From: Rhizobium sp. CF122
Lineage (GTDB): Bacteria > Pseudomonadota > Alphaproteobacteria > Rhizobiales > Rhizobiaceae
Assembly (NCBI RefSeq): GCF_000282035.1
Contig: NZ_AKKA01000073.1
Coordinates: 124,001 to 188,000, forward strand
Reading direction: 5' to 3'
Length of the DNA: 64,000 bases
This document shows positions 1 to 9,198 of the stretch, piece by piece. A program made the position numbers and the translations under genes. The notes under the pieces were generated by a model, which worked only from the letters and a program-made list of their open reading frames with translations, ran no database searches and was not told the DNA's origin. How positions within the stretch are numbered: position 1 is the first letter of the stretch; every line of letters begins with the position of its first letter.

Positions 1-67
1 TGCCGTCGTGGGTGCATCCCGCGGCCAGGCATTGAAGCAAGAAGTATCGCTGGCAGCGGTGGGATAA
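1..67 (+). CDS. C-terminal tail of the preceding che gene, probably cheA (partial)
   Basis: An open frame enters from the left edge in frame 2 and stops at TAA 65-67, four bases before the cheW start; 21 residues are visible (ending SLAAVG). The close spacing to cheW and the usual rhizobial order cheA-cheW-cheR-cheB suggest it is the end of the CheA histidine kinase. The visible residues are too few to show a CheA domain, so the identity rests on gene order only. Confidence 0.5.
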   Translation, partial: AVVGASRGQALKQEVSLAAVG

Positions 68-71
68 GGTT

Positions 72-539
72 ATGTCGTACGCCGTGAAAAATCTGCACGA
101 GGGGGACCGCGAATTGATCGCGTTCCGCGTCGGGGATCAGGAGTTTTGCGTGAATATCATGTCGGTTCGCGAGATTCGCGGTTGGACGCCGGCAACGGCG
201 ATGCCGCACTCGCCATCCTACATGAGGGGCGTGATCAACCTGCGCGGTGCGGTGTTGCCGATCATCGACCTATCCGCCCGTCTCGGCATGAAGCCGGCGG
301 TGCCCACGCAACGCCACGTCATCATCGTTGCGCAGGTTCACCGGAAGGTCGTCGGCCTGCTGGTCGATGCTGTGTCCGACATTCTGACCGTTACCGAAGA
401 CAACGTGCAGCCGACACCGGAGATCGCATCGGAACTGCAGCGCCAGTTCGCCCGCGGCGTCCTGGCGATCGACAAGCGCATGATCTGCCTGCTCGAACTA
501 GAAGCCATTTTCCCCGAGACGGAAAGCGAAGCTGCATGA
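72..539 (+). CDS. cheW: CheW chemotaxis coupling protein
   Basis: A 155-aa CheW adaptor, which links chemoreceptors to the CheA kinase in the polar signalling array. The whole protein is one CheW domain; the family motif MRGVINLRG is at residues 51-59, followed by VLPIIDL. Length is normal for CheW. The ATG is preceded by GGATAAGG, a good ribosome binding site. Its stop overlaps the cheR start by 4 bases (ATGA), so the two are translationally coupled. It is second in a rightward che operon that continues through cheT. Confidence 0.96.
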   Translation: MSYAVKNLHEGDRELIAFRVGDQEFCVNIMSVREIRGWTPATAMPHSPSYMRGVINLRGAVLPIIDLSARLGMKPAVPTQRHVIIVAQVHRKVVGLLVDAVSDILTVTEDNVQPTPEIASELQRQFARGVLAIDKRMICLLELEAIFPETESEAA

Positions 540-1447
540 ATGTCCTGAGTGCAAGAGACACGCGGCAGGGAAGCCCCGACGAGGTGCTGGCGAGCGGCGA
601 ATACCCGCTGACCCGCCGCGACCTCATGGAAATTGCCGCGATGATCTACTCGGATGCAGGGATCTACCTGAACGAGACGAAGGCATCGCTCGTCTACTCG
701 CGTCTATCGAAGCACATTCGCAATCTCGGCCTGTCGGGCTTTCGCGAATATTGCGCGCTCGTTTCGTCGCCGGCAGGTGCTGCCCCTCGCCGTGAAATGC
801 TGTCGCATCTGACGACGAACTTCACACGCTTCTTCCGCGAGAACCATCACTTCGAGCACCTGCGCGATCATGTTCTGCCGGACCTGCTGCATCGTGCAAA
901 GATGGGCGGCCGGGTCCGCATCTGGTCGGCAGCCTCCTCGGATGGTCAGGAGCCCTATTCGATCGCGCTGACCGTTCTGTCGATGATGCCGAACGTTGCC
1001 GACTACGACTTCAAGATTCTGGCGACCGATATCGATCCGAAGATTCTGGCGATCGCCCGTGCCGGCGCGTATGACGAAAATGCCCTCGAAACCGTCTCGC
1101 CTGCCATGCGCAAGCAGTGGTTCAGCGAGGTCGAGGTCCAGGGACGGCGCAAGTTCCAGGTCGATGACCGCGTCAAGCGTCTGATCACCTACAATGAGTT
1201 GAACCTGATGGCGCAGTGGCCGTTCAAGGGCAAGTTCGATGTCATCTTCTGTCGGAATGTGGTGATCTACTTCGATGAACCGACGCAGATGAAGATCTGG
1301 TCACGCTTTGCCGAATTGCTGCCGGAAGGCGGTCATCTCTATATCGGCCATTCCGAGCGCGTTTCCGGCGACGCCAAGCATGTCTTCGACAACATCGGCA
1401 TCACCACCTACCGCTACACGACCAAGGGCGTGGGGAGGAAGGCATGA
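536..1447 (+). CDS. cheR: CheR chemoreceptor methyltransferase
   Basis: A 303-aa SAM-dependent methyltransferase that methylates glutamates on chemoreceptors during adaptation. The N-terminal helical CheR domain (about residues 25-85) is followed by the [10 protein letters not shown] segment (93-102), the SAM-binding segment [15 protein letters not shown] (128-142) and the later [13 protein letters not shown] block typical of CheR. The ATG at 536 is chosen because it overlaps the cheW stop (ATGA) and gives normal CheR length; the frame is open further upstream inside cheW, but that part has no family similarity. It ends in a 4-base overlap with cheB. Confidence 0.96.
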   Translation: MNVLSARDTRQGSPDEVLASGEYPLTRRDLMEIAAMIYSDAGIYLNETKASLVYSRLSKHIRNLGLSGFREYCALVSSPAGAAPRREMLSHLTTNFTRFFRENHHFEHLRDHVLPDLLHRAKMGGRVRIWSAASSDGQEPYSIALTVLSMMPNVADYDFKILATDIDPKILAIARAGAYDENALETVSPAMRKQWFSEVEVQGRRKFQVDDRVKRLITYNELNLMAQWPFKGKFDVIFCRNVVIYFDEPTQMKIWSRFAELLPEGGHLYIGHSERVSGDAKHVFDNIGITTYRYTTKGVGRKA

Positions 1448-2487
1448 GCGCACCAGCTAAAGTTCTCGTCGTCGACGACTCTGCCACGATGCGCGGCCTG
1501 ATCACTGCCGTGCTGAGCGCCGATCCGGAGGTTAGCGTCATTGGCCAGGCAGGCGACGCGCTCGAGGCGCGCGAGGCGATCAAGAAGCTCAATCCCGACG
1601 TTGTGACGCTCGACATCGAGATGCCGAACATGAACGGCCTCGACTTTCTCGAGAAGATCATGCGGCTGCGTCCGATGCCGGTCATCATGGTCTCGACGCT
1701 GACCCATCGCGGCGCCGATGCCTCGCTGGCGGCACTTGAGATCGGCGCGTTCGACTGTGTCGGCAAGCCGCTTCCGGGCGACGTACGCCCTTTCGGCGAC
1801 CTTGCCGAAAAGGTGAAGGCGGCCGCTCGTTCGCAGCGGCGCCAATACACCCAGCCGGCACCGGCTGCACCGCCGCCTGCTGTTGCCGACTTCCGCGTTG
1901 GCCGCAAGATCGTTGCGATCGGATCGTCGACCGGTGGCGTCGAGGCGTTGATTGCGGTGCTTCAGAAATTCCCGGCGAACTGCCCTCCGACGGTGATCAC
2001 GCAGCATATGCCGCCAACCTTCACCAAGAGCTTTGCCGAACGCCTCAACCGGCTCTGTGCGCCGGTCGTGCAGGAAGCGACCGACGGCGCGCGTCTGGAG
2101 ATAGGCAGAATCTACCTCGCACCCGGTGGCGAACGCCACCTGCAGGTTGCCAACGCCCATGCGCCTTGTTGCCGCCTCATCGAACGTGATCCCGTGAACG
2201 GCCACAGGCCGTCCGTTGATGTGCTATTCGATTCGGTTGCCGAACTGGCTGGCCGCAATGCTGTCGGCGTGATTCTGACCGGCATGGGACGTGACGGTGC
2301 CGCCGGTCTATTGAAGATGCGCCATGCCGGCGCGCGCACGCTCGGTCAGAACGAAAAGACAAGCGTGGTCTACGGCATGCCGAGGGTTGCTTACGAACTC
2401 GGTGCCGTCGAACAACAGTTGCCGCTGAATGGCATCGGCGAAGAAATCTTGAAAATGACAGCCGCCCGAAAGGAAGGAACAGACTAA
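1444..2487 (+). CDS. cheB: CheB receptor methylesterase/deamidase response regulator
   Basis: A 347-aa protein with an N-terminal receiver (residues 5-125; acidic pair D11/D12, phospho-acceptor Asp57 in TLDIEM) and a C-terminal CheB methylesterase domain (about 152-345). The catalytic triad can be placed at Ser162 (GSSTGG), His188 (TQHMP) and Asp284 (GMGRDG). The linker is Ala/Pro-rich. CheB demethylates receptors and is switched on by phosphotransfer from CheA. Start and stop overlap cheR (4 bases) and cheY2 (1 base). Confidence 0.97.
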   Translation: MSAPAKVLVVDDSATMRGLITAVLSADPEVSVIGQAGDALEAREAIKKLNPDVVTLDIEMPNMNGLDFLEKIMRLRPMPVIMVSTLTHRGADASLAALEIGAFDCVGKPLPGDVRPFGDLAEKVKAAARSQRRQYTQPAPAAPPPAVADFRVGRKIVAIGSSTGGVEALIAVLQKFPANCPPTVITQHMPPTFTKSFAERLNRLCAPVVQEATDGARLEIGRIYLAPGGERHLQVANAHAPCCRLIERDPVNGHRPSVDVLFDSVAELAGRNAVGVILTGMGRDGAAGLLKMRHAGARTLGQNEKTSVVYGMPRVAYELGAVEQQLPLNGIGEEILKMTAARKEGTD

Positions 2488-2876
2488 TGTCAATCGCAGA
2501 GAAAATCAAAGTTCTGATCGTCGACGATCAGGTCACCAGTCGACTGCTGCTCAGCGACGCGCTGACCCAGCTCGGCTTCAAGCAGATCACCGCTGCCGGC
2601 GATGGCGAGCAGGGCTTGAAGATCATGACCCAGCAGCCGCATCATCTTGTCATCTCCGACTTCAATATGCCGAAGATGGATGGCCTCGGCTTCCTGCAGG
2701 CTGTTCGCGCCAACCCGGCGACGAAGAAGGCGGCCTTCATCATCCTGACGGCGCAGGGCGATCGTGCGCTGGTCACGAAGGCGGCGCAGCTCGGCGCCAA
2801 CAACGTTCTCGCCAAGCCCTTCACGATCGAGAAGATGAAGGCGGCGATCGAAGCCGTATTTGGAGCATTGAAATGA
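2487..2876 (+). CDS. cheY2: CheY2 single-domain response regulator
   Basis: A 129-aa stand-alone receiver. The acidic pair is D13/D14, the phospho-acceptor is Asp58 (VISDFN), and the conserved Thr (ILTAQG) and Lys (LAKPF) are present. By position, directly after cheB in a rhizobial che operon, it matches CheY2, the form that slows the unidirectional flagellar motor in Sinorhizobium meliloti; CheY1, the phosphate sink, would be expected upstream of this window. It overlaps cheD by 4 bases. Confidence 0.92.
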   Translation: MSIAEKIKVLIVDDQVTSRLLLSDALTQLGFKQITAAGDGEQGLKIMTQQPHHLVISDFNMPKMDGLGFLQAVRANPATKKAAFIILTAQGDRALVTKAAQLGANNVLAKPFTIEKMKAAIEAVFGALK

Positions 2877-3427
2877 ATCTCGACGTAGCAGCCCGCCGCG
2901 TTAATATCATCCAGGGCGAATGGAAGGTCCTGAATGATCCGAATGCGGTACTGACGACCATCCTTGGATCGTGTGTGGCTGCATGCCTGCGAGATCCCGT
3001 GGCAGGCATTGGAGGAATGAATCATTTCCTCCTGCCGGGGACAGGAAACACGCCGATGACGGGCGGAGACGCCACGCGTTACGGTGTCCATCTGATGGAA
3101 TTGCTGATCAACGGCCTCCTGAAGCAGGGCGCGCGCCGCGACCGCCTGGAGGCCAAGATCTTCGGTGGAGCGAAGACGATCTCGACATTCTCGAATGTCG
3201 GCGAACAGAACGCCGCCTTTGCTGTGCAGTTCCTGAAGGATGAAGGCATTCCCGTCATCAGCTCCAGCACTGGTGGTGAGCACGGGCGCAAGCTCGAATA
3301 CTGGCCGGTCTCCGGGCGGGCTCGACAGTATCCGCTCACCGGTGCGGAAACGCAGAGAACTGTTGCGCTTGAGCAGCGTCCGGCCGCTCCGCAGAAACCT
3401 GTCGAAACCAGCATCGAATTCTTCTGA
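2873..3427 (+). CDS. cheD: CheD chemoreceptor glutamine deamidase
   Basis: A 184-aa CheD. The expected catalytic residues keep the family spacing: Thr28, Cys34 (LGSCVAACL) and His51 (GGMNHFLLP). CheD deamidates receptor glutamines and in other bacteria interacts with CheC or receptors. The segment [10 protein letters not shown] is another family block. The protein ends in SIEFF, an acidic-Phe-Phe tail also seen at the end of the next gene. It overlaps cheY2 by ATGA and is followed 16 bases later by cheT. Confidence 0.95.
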   Translation: MNLDVAARRVNIIQGEWKVLNDPNAVLTTILGSCVAACLRDPVAGIGGMNHFLLPGTGNTPMTGGDATRYGVHLMELLINGLLKQGARRDRLEAKIFGGAKTISTFSNVGEQNAAFAVQFLKDEGIPVISSSTGGEHGRKLEYWPVSGRARQYPLTGAETQRTVALEQRPAAPQKPVETSIEFF

Positions 3428-3443
3428 GGGCGAGGACCTATTA

Positions 3444-3836
3444 ATGACTGTGAATGCAATGACAGAGCAGCCGTCGCCCGCTGAAGCCCTGCCTGATGTC
3501 CTGATGCGTATCGTCTCGGAATTGCATGACGTCGCCTATCTGATCGAGCGGATCGAGCCGCAGCTCCTCGAAGTCGGGGGCGGTGCCGAACTGCTGAACT
3601 CGCCGGAGAGTATGAAGGTCATGCAGGGAATCGATCTTGCCGTGCAGAAGACGCGCGGTCTTGCAGAGTTCATCGACACCATCACCGGCGAAATCCCGCA
3701 GGACTGGGCGGTCGATGTCGCGACGGCATTGAGCCTGGTGAAACTCAGCGAAATGCAGCGGGCGCTAGGCGGCTCCATGTATCATGGCAACGTTCAGCCT
3801 CTGGCGAAGGCAGCCGGAGACTTCGACTTCTTCTAA
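3444..3836 (+). CDS. cheT: CheT, putative CheZ-like chemotaxis protein
   Basis: A 130-aa mostly helical, acidic protein at the position of cheT (formerly orf10) at the end of rhizobial che operons. It carries D64-LAV-Q68, a DxxxQ motif of the type that forms the CheZ phosphatase active site, within a predicted long helix, and ends in DFDFF. S. meliloti CheT has been reported to act in signal termination and adaptation; I transfer the name by position and motif. The ATG at 3444 was chosen over an upstream in-frame start inside cheD. Confidence 0.82.
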   Translation: MTVNAMTEQPSPAEALPDVLMRIVSELHDVAYLIERIEPQLLEVGGGAELLNSPESMKVMQGIDLAVQKTRGLAEFIDTITGEIPQDWAVDVATALSLVKLSEMQRALGGSMYHGNVQPLAKAAGDFDFF

Positions 3837-3946
3837 TCCGGGTTCTACTCCGCACCTCCCCACGAAACGCTCGCACAAGTTTCGGCATCTATCGTCGAGA
3901 TGAGGCAATAAGCCCGCTTTGTCTGTGACGGTCGTGCGAGAACAGA

Positions 3947-5641
3947 ATGAATCTGTTAAATCAATTAGTTCAAATCTTTAAGAACTTCAGTTCGCTAGGG
4001 CGGAATCGCCTGCTGGCGCTGGCCGGCGTGGGCGTCGTTTCAGTCGCGCTGATCCTGGCGGCAGCCTTTTTGGTCAACAAACCCGCCCAGGAAACGCTTT
4101 ATGTCGGGCTTGATACCCCTGATCTGAACCAGATCAGCATAGCACTCGCCGAAGCGAATATTGGGTTCCAGGTCGGAACCGACGGCTCCAGCATTACGGT
4201 TCCCGCCGGCACGACCGGCAAGGCGCGTCTCCTGCTCGCCGAGCGGGGTCTCCCGAACAGCGCCAATGCAGGCTACGAACTCTTCGACAATGTCGGCTCG
4301 CTCGGCCTGACCTCATTCATGCAGGAAGTCACGCGGGTTCGCGCGCTCGAAGGTGAAATTGGTCGCACGATCCAGTCGATCTCCGGCATCACCGCTGCTC
4401 GTGTTCACATCGTCATGCCCGAGGTCGGCAACTTCCGCAAAGCCGAACAGAAGCCGACAGCGTCCGTCATGATCCGCGCAAGCGCCGCCGCCGGCCGGAA
4501 TGCAGCGACGTCGATCCGCCACCTTGTTGCGTCAGCCGTTCCCGGCCTCGATGTCGGTGATGTCACGATCCTCGATTCGGCCGGGCAACTGCTCGCTTCC
4601 GGTGACGAAGCCAGCAACAGTTCGCTGAACCGTTCGCTGAACATCGTTCAGAACGTCCAGGGCGAAGTTGAAACCAATATCGACAAGGCGCTCGCACCTT
4701 TCCTGGGTATGGATAACTTCCGCTCCAGCGTTACGGCCGAACTGAACACCGACAGCCAGCAGATCCAGGAAACGACCTACGATCCGGAATCGAAGGTCGA
4801 GCGCTCCATCCGGACGACGAAGGAAGCCTCTCAGTCGCAGCAGAAGCAGTCCGACAACGCGACCACCGTCGAGCAGAACATTCCGCAGGCAGCGCCCGAC
4901 TCCGGCGGCGCCACCGGTCCGGAATCGCAAGACAAGTCCGACAAGAAAGAAGAACAGACCAACTACGAAATCAACAGCAAGACGACTGCTACGACGCGTA
5001 ATAGCTACAAGATCGAAAAACTCTCTATCGCCGTCGTCGTCAACAAGGGCCGTATTGCCCAGATGGTCGGTGAGCCCGCGGATCAGGCGAAGGTCGACGC
5101 CTATCTCGCAGAGATGCAGAAGATCGTGGCATCGGCCGCCGGCATCAGCGCCAACCGTGGCGATGTCGTGACCGTCACGGCTATGGACTTCCTGGAGAAC
5201 CAGCTTCTCGAGGAGACCGGCAGCGGCGTCCGGGTCATGGATATGCTGAGCCGCAACCTTGCGGGCATCATCAACTCTCTCGCCTTCGTCGCAGTCGCTT
5301 TCCTGGTGATCTGGATGGGCGTCCGCCCGATGATCCGCAGCGTAACGGGCAATGGTACGGCGGTCATCGGCGACACCTCGCCGGAAAGCGCGGGTCTCGA
5401 ACTTCCGGATTTCGCTCCGGCAGGAGGCGTGGGCACCGGTGGTGCGCTCATGGATGGCTTCGGTTCGGACTTCGGTTTCGACAGCACCGAGGACCTGCTC
5501 AGCCTCGGCGACGACGACGGCAACTTCAATCGTCGCGTCAAGGAAGGCCCGGAACGCAAATTGGCGCGTATGGTCGAGATCAACGAGGAACGCGCCGCGA
5601 AAATCCTTAGAAAATGGGCGGTCGACAACGCCGCCGCATAA
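3947..5641 (+). CDS. fliF: FliF flagellar MS-ring protein
   Basis: A 564-aa MS-ring protein, the first membrane structure assembled in the basal body. It has TM1 at about residues 23-43, a large periplasmic ring-building region, TM2 at about 437-459, and a cytoplasmic tail ending in a helix (about 539-562) that matches the FliG-binding end. A hydrophilic Ser/Gln/Lys-rich insert lies at about 285-345. It starts 110 bases after cheT, with no strong ribosome binding site visible, and may be cotranscribed with the che genes. A clear terminator follows it. Confidence 0.96.
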   Translation: MNLLNQLVQIFKNFSSLGRNRLLALAGVGVVSVALILAAAFLVNKPAQETLYVGLDTPDLNQISIALAEANIGFQVGTDGSSITVPAGTTGKARLLLAERGLPNSANAGYELFDNVGSLGLTSFMQEVTRVRALEGEIGRTIQSISGITAARVHIVMPEVGNFRKAEQKPTASVMIRASAAAGRNAATSIRHLVASAVPGLDVGDVTILDSAGQLLASGDEASNSSLNRSLNIVQNVQGEVETNIDKALAPFLGMDNFRSSVTAELNTDSQQIQETTYDPESKVERSIRTTKEASQSQQKQSDNATTVEQNIPQAAPDSGGATGPESQDKSDKKEEQTNYEINSKTTATTRNSYKIEKLSIAVVVNKGRIAQMVGEPADQAKVDAYLAEMQKIVASAAGISANRGDVVTVTAMDFLENQLLEETGSGVRVMDMLSRNLAGIINSLAFVAVAFLVIWMGVRPMIRSVTGNGTAVIGDTSPESAGLELPDFAPAGGVGTGGALMDGFGSDFGFDSTEDLLSLGDDDGNFNRRVKEGPERKLARMVEINEERAAKILRKWAVDNAAA

Positions 5642-5643
5642 AG

Positions 5644-5669
5644 AAAGGCCGGGCAACCGGCCTTTTTCT
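5644..5669 (+). terminator. Intrinsic terminator after fliF
   Basis: AAAGGCCGG and CCGGCCTTT pair as a 9-bp perfect stem around a GCAA tetraloop, followed by a T-rich run (TTTTTCTTTT). It begins 3 bases after the fliF stop and probably ends the che-fliF transcript. Confidence 0.9.
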
Positions 5670-5676
5670 TTTGCCC

Positions 5677-6018
5677 ATGCGCTGCACAGCTATCCAGTCA
5701 TATTTTACCATCGCTCGAATGCGGGCATGAAGATTTCTGAGGATAGAACTTGACAGAGGGCTGATATGACCACGCGTTTTACGCGAATCGTATTGTCAGA
5801 GTTCCCCGAATCACTTTAATTTAATAATTCCTTAACAAGCGGAATTTGTGCGCGAATCAGGGCACGAAATGCAGAAAATGTAAATCCCAAGAACTCGGAG
5901 ATGGTGAATTGTGCCACCTATCGTAATCTTGGATGATTCGCGGAGAGGTCGTAATTTGTTCAGGAGCATGCGGATCAAGCTTCTGTCGTAGGTGGTTTAC
6001 AGCCGCGGGGTTTTGCCA
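5677..6018 (+). promoter_or_regulatory. Regulatory region upstream of visN
   Basis: About 340 bases with no plausible gene between the fliF terminator and visN. It is markedly AT-rich around 5811-5850, where three TTAA elements cluster, including one full TTAA-N7-TTAAC box. A short inverted repeat CGCG-TTTTA-CGCG lies near 5773-5785. The length and composition fit a regulated promoter region for the master motility regulators. Confidence 0.6.
5821..5836. promoter_or_regulatory. Predicted CtrA-type box upstream of visN
   Basis: TTAA (5821-5824), seven bases, then TTAAC (5832-5836): an exact match to TTAA-N7-TTAAC, the full recognition motif of the cell-cycle regulator CtrA in alphaproteobacteria. 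A further TTAA lies at 5816-5819. It is about 180 bases before the visN start. Binding is inferred, not shown. Confidence 0.55.
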
Positions 6019-6765
6019 ATGGACATGCATATATTGCAGGCTCTCAAGAGCGACACGCGCAAGGCAAACTTCGTTGGTATAGCAGCGACAAACCTCTCTT
6101 CACGCGACGAACTGATCGCACAACTCTGCGAGATCTCGAACACGGGACGGTTGCAACCCGGGCTGCGCGCACTGACGGACTATGTTGGCGCGTCGCACTA
6201 TCTTTTGGCGCGAGCAGACCTGGTGCAGGAGGCTGGCCTCGACTTCGTCGTCTCCTCGGACTGGCCGTTCGATCTCGTCACCAACCTGGCGCATGCCTTC
6301 GTCGGCGGCTTCGCCCGCGCGACGGAACTCGAAAAATGCATGCTGCTCTTCCAGCCGCACTTCGCCCTCCTGCCGGATACGGCGGACGCTCCTGATGGCG
6401 CCAGCCGCCAATACTGTTCGCTGATGTTCAACATCGGCCGTTCGCGCCTGGTGCTGATGTTCCTGTTTGATGATGGGTTCATTCTGTCGCAGGAGCGGTT
6501 GCGGGATGTGGGGCTTTTGACGGCGTATTTTGCAAGCTTCCTGCAATGCGGCGCCACCAAGGCTGACCGGGACTTCGAATTGACCGATCGGGAACTGGAG
6601 TGCCTTTTCTGGATCGCCGAAGGCAAGACGAGCGACGAGATCGCGATGATCCTCGGCATCTCCCGCAATACCATCAACAACTACATCACCAGTGTCATGC
6701 GAAAAACGGCGACGAAGACTCGTTCAGAGGCCATCGCATTCGCGGTCAGGAACAATCTCGTCTAA
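6019..6765 (+). CDS. visN: VisN, LuxR-type master regulator of motility
   Basis: A 248-aa regulator with an N-terminal sensor-like region and a C-terminal LuxR/GerE helix-turn-helix (LTDRELECLFWIAEGKTSDE, then IAMILGISRNTINNYITSV). VisN and VisR form the heterodimer at the top of the rhizobial flagellar hierarchy and activate rem. The adjacent pair between fliF and flhB is the diagnostic arrangement. The ATG at 6019 is preceded by GCGGGG; an in-frame GTG at 5992 would add nine residues and cannot be excluded. visR follows after 12 bases. Confidence 0.9.
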   Translation: MDMHILQALKSDTRKANFVGIAATNLSSRDELIAQLCEISNTGRLQPGLRALTDYVGASHYLLARADLVQEAGLDFVVSSDWPFDLVTNLAHAFVGGFARATELEKCMLLFQPHFALLPDTADAPDGASRQYCSLMFNIGRSRLVLMFLFDDGFILSQERLRDVGLLTAYFASFLQCGATKADRDFELTDRELECLFWIAEGKTSDEIAMILGISRNTINNYITSVMRKTATKTRSEAIAFAVRNNLV

Positions 6766-6777
6766 GGGGACGGCGTT

Positions 6778-7524
6778 ATGGGGCAGCCATCCGGTCGGTC
6801 GATGGGAAATTCGGAAATGATGCGCGGCGTGCGGGTCAATAAGGTTGCGAGTCGGTCTGATCTGTTCCCGCGCCTGATCGGCATGCAGAAGCTTGCCGAT
6901 GCCCAGAACTTCGCCGTCTACCGTGTCAGTGGGGCAGGCGTTCCGGCGAAGCAACGTCTGGTTTGCGAGCTGGAGAACTGGGGCTCTTCGAACAGTGGCT
7001 TCAGCCGGGCATTCATCGACGCCCATGGCGAAGCGCTGCTTGATCATATCGAGAAGTCGCTCCTTCCGGTCGTGTGGGCCGGCGGGCTCGATCGCGCCGC
7101 TCCCCGGCCCGCAAGCATTGCTCCCTTCATGACGCGACTGAAGGACGGCCTTCTTCCGTTTTCCGGCATGGCCTTTCCGGTGCGCCTTGGCGCCGTGGGC
7201 AATGGCTTCGTTGTCTTCACGGGCGATGATCTCGAGCCGGCGAGCGACATGATTGTCGAATTGCATGCGAGGTCCTGCCAAGTCATGATCGATCTGCTCT
7301 CGCTCGACGAGCGCCGTGTGGCGGCGGCCGAAGCTCTCAGCGAACGCGAGATTGCCTGCCTGCAGCTTGCCGGCGACGGGCGCATCAGCGAAGAGATTGC
7401 GGAGAAGCTCGGCCTCTCCGTGCATACCGTCAACGCCTATCTTGGCTCGGCAACGATCAAGCTGGATTCGGTCAACCGAATCCAGGCGATCGCAAAAGCG
7501 ATTCGCCTTGGATACATAAGCTGA
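6778..7524 (+). CDS. visR: VisR, LuxR-type master regulator of motility
   Basis: A 248-aa LuxR-type protein with a C-terminal helix-turn-helix (LSEREIACLQLAGDGRISEE, then LGLSVHTVNAYLG). It is a partner of VisN with the same layout and little N-terminal similarity, as expected for the pair. The ATG has a strong ribosome binding site (AAGGGGA) eight bases upstream. It is cotranscribed with visN and converges on a small leftward gene. Confidence 0.91.
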   Translation: MGQPSGRSMGNSEMMRGVRVNKVASRSDLFPRLIGMQKLADAQNFAVYRVSGAGVPAKQRLVCELENWGSSNSGFSRAFIDAHGEALLDHIEKSLLPVVWAGGLDRAAPRPASIAPFMTRLKDGLLPFSGMAFPVRLGAVGNGFVVFTGDDLEPASDMIVELHARSCQVMIDLLSLDERRVAAAEALSEREIACLQLAGDGRISEEIAEKLGLSVHTVNAYLGSATIKLDSVNRIQAIAKAIRLGYIS

Positions 7525-7545
7525 CAGGAAGGTGCCTAGCGTGCT

Positions 7546-7986
7546 TTAGCCCGCCAATGCCCGCAATGGCTCGACGTTATAGCGTGCGTCGCGCAGGCTC
7601 TGCTCGAGGAAAGCGGTGTTTTCGTCAGGATCCGTCGAGGGATTCTGGAAGGCGATATGGTTGATCTCAATGCCGGCGTGCGCCTCGGCAAGCGTCAGCT
7701 GCGCATAGATCGTGACGTCGCGCGGCTTGATTTCGAGGTCGATCACCACTTCCGGCTTGCCGCCCCACTCCAACGTATAGCTGCCGCCATGGCCGAAATT
7801 GACCGTGCCGGGATGGAAGAAAAGCTCGGCGGCTGACGATACCAGATCGGAAAGATTGCCGTAGTACTCGAAGCGCAGAAGAGAGATGAGGTCCGAAGCG
7901 TCCAGAAGCCGCAATTCCGTGGCCACCGGGCTGATTGCTTCAGCCAGGATTTTTTCACGCTGGGTAGAGTAGGGGCATTTTTTCAT
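7546..7986 (-). CDS. Conserved hypothetical protein downstream of flhB
   Basis: A 146-aa soluble protein with no signal peptide, membrane segment or motif I recognise. The middle holds beta-type segments (SYTLEWGGKPEVVIDLEIKP), and there is one Cys near the start (MKKCPY). Its ATG lies four bases after the flhB stop, so it is very probably the last gene of the motA-fliM-fliN-fliG-flhB transcript. It is not a standard flagellar component by sequence. The cotranscription suggests a motility-related accessory role in rhizobia, but no function can be assigned. Confidence 0.75.
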   Translation of the reverse strand: MKKCPYSTQREKILAEAISPVATELRLLDASDLISLLRFEYYGNLSDLVSSAAELFFHPGTVNFGHGGSYTLEWGGKPEVVIDLEIKPRDVTIYAQLTLAEAHAGIEINHIAFQNPSTDPDENTAFLEQSLRDARYNVEPLRALAG

Positions 7987-7990
7987 TCGG

Positions 7991-9070
7991 CTATCTTACC
8001 CGTTTGTTCTTGGCTTGCGTCGCGTAAACCCGATGGATGAGTTCCGCGACTGCCTTATAGAATACAGACGGTATGACACTATCGACCGAGACTTGCGCAA
8101 ACATGGAGCGCGCGAGAGGCGGGTCTTCGAAAACGGGAATGCCGTTCCTTTCCGCGATCTCTCTGATTTTCAACGCAATTAGATCCTGACCCTTGGCGAC
8201 GACGACAGGCGCATCGTTCTCCTCTCGCACGTAGCGTAGGGCGACGGCAAAGTGCGTCGGGTTGGCGATCACGAGCGTCGCGCGATCGACATTGGCGATC
8301 ATGCGGCGGCGGGCGCGGTCGCGCATCACCGAGCGCTGGCGGCTTTTGACGAAAGGATCGCCCTGCGACTGCTTGTTTTCTTCCTTGACTTCGTGCCGCG
8401 TCATCTTCAGTTCGGTGAACCAGTGATAGCGCGTCCAAAAGAAGTCGGCGATCGCCACGACAGCGGTAGCGATCAGGACAACGATCGTAATCTTCTGCAT
8501 CGACGTCATCATGCGCGTGAAGATCGTCTGCGGATCGGAGAACATCGCGTCGATTGCGTTGAAGTATTCGCTCTTCAGCACGAAGAACATGACGACGCCG
8601 ACGATGACGATCTTCGTCAGCGATTTGCCGAACTCGACGAGGCCAGGCAGGCTGAACAGCCGCGACCATCCCTTGGCGAGCGAAATACGCGAGTACTGCG
8701 GCCGGATACGTTCGAGCACCGGCGTCGGAAGGTTTTGCGAGATGGACGCGGCGACGCCGAATACCATGAACAGGATGAAGGCCGGCGCAAGCAATGCTGC
8801 CGAGACCCAGCCCAAGTGAACGAACAGGGAAAGCGCGTCAGGTCCGGTTTCGAGCTTCCATTGGTCAGGCTGTTCGAAAATGTCCTTCAGCGCCTCGCCG
8901 ACCTTGCTGAGTCCCTCCGGCAGGAAGAAGATGATGTAGACGAACGTGGCAAGCACGGTGGCAAAAAGCGGCACCTCGCGCGAAAACGGCACATTGCCTT
9001 TCTCGGCAGCGTCGCTTTTCTTTTTCGCTGTCGGGTCTTCTGTTTTGCTGTCCTTGTCGTCGTCGGCCAA
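7991..9070 (-). CDS. flhB: FlhB flagellar export switch protein
   Basis: A 359-aa integral membrane component of the flagellar type III export gate that sets the hook/filament specificity switch. It has a charged N-terminus, four membrane segments between about residues 35 and 212, and the autocleavage site NPTH at 270-273 within [14 protein letters not shown]. The start is TTG at 9070, supported by GGAGGG about ten bases upstream; no in-frame ATG lies nearby. A 128-base gap with two strong hairpins separates it from fliG. Confidence 0.95.
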   Translation of the reverse strand: MADDDKDSKTEDPTAKKKSDAAEKGNVPFSREVPLFATVLATFVYIIFFLPEGLSKVGEALKDIFEQPDQWKLETGPDALSLFVHLGWVSAALLAPAFILFMVFGVAASISQNLPTPVLERIRPQYSRISLAKGWSRLFSLPGLVEFGKSLTKIVIVGVVMFFVLKSEYFNAIDAMFSDPQTIFTRMMTSMQKITIVVLIATAVVAIADFFWTRYHWFTELKMTRHEVKEENKQSQGDPFVKSRQRSVMRDRARRRMIANVDRATLVIANPTHFAVALRYVREENDAPVVVAKGQDLIALKIREIAERNGIPVFEDPPLARSMFAQVSVDSVIPSVFYKAVAELIHRVYATQAKNKRVR

Positions 9071-9096
9071 GGCCGAGGCCCTCCATCAAAAGAAAC

Positions 9097-9116
9097 GGCC
9101 GCGCCAGGGCGCGGCC
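9097..9116. other. GC-rich hairpin between fliG and flhB
   Basis: GGCCGCGCC (9097-9105) and GGCGCGGCC (9108-9116) form a near-perfect 8-9 bp stem. On the leftward transcript it is followed by GTTTCTTTT. It lies just upstream of the flhB ribosome binding site and could act as a partial terminator or transcript-processing barrier. Confidence 0.6.
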
Positions 9117-9130
9117 TTTCTGGAAGGGTA

Positions 9131-9171
9131 TCTCCCTTTTGCCGCCGCGATCAACCACGGCGGTAGGGAGA
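9131..9171. other. Second hairpin between fliG and flhB
   Basis: TCTCCCT (9131-9137) pairs with AGGGAGA (9165-9171), and inside it CCGCCG (9142-9147) pairs with CGGCGG (9158-9163) around a ten-base loop. Together with the 9097-9116 stem, most of the fliG-flhB gap is structured. Confidence 0.55.
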
Positions 9172-9198
9172 GGGCGCTTCGTACACAACAACAGCGGC

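Noticed and set aside
4532..5656. A 374-residue minus-strand frame opposite fliF
   Set aside because: Antisense shadow; it would also cross the fliF terminator.
5727..5753. A possible tiny gene (ATG to TGA, eight residues) after fliF
   Set aside because: Too short, no ribosome binding site and no reason to expect a leader peptide there.
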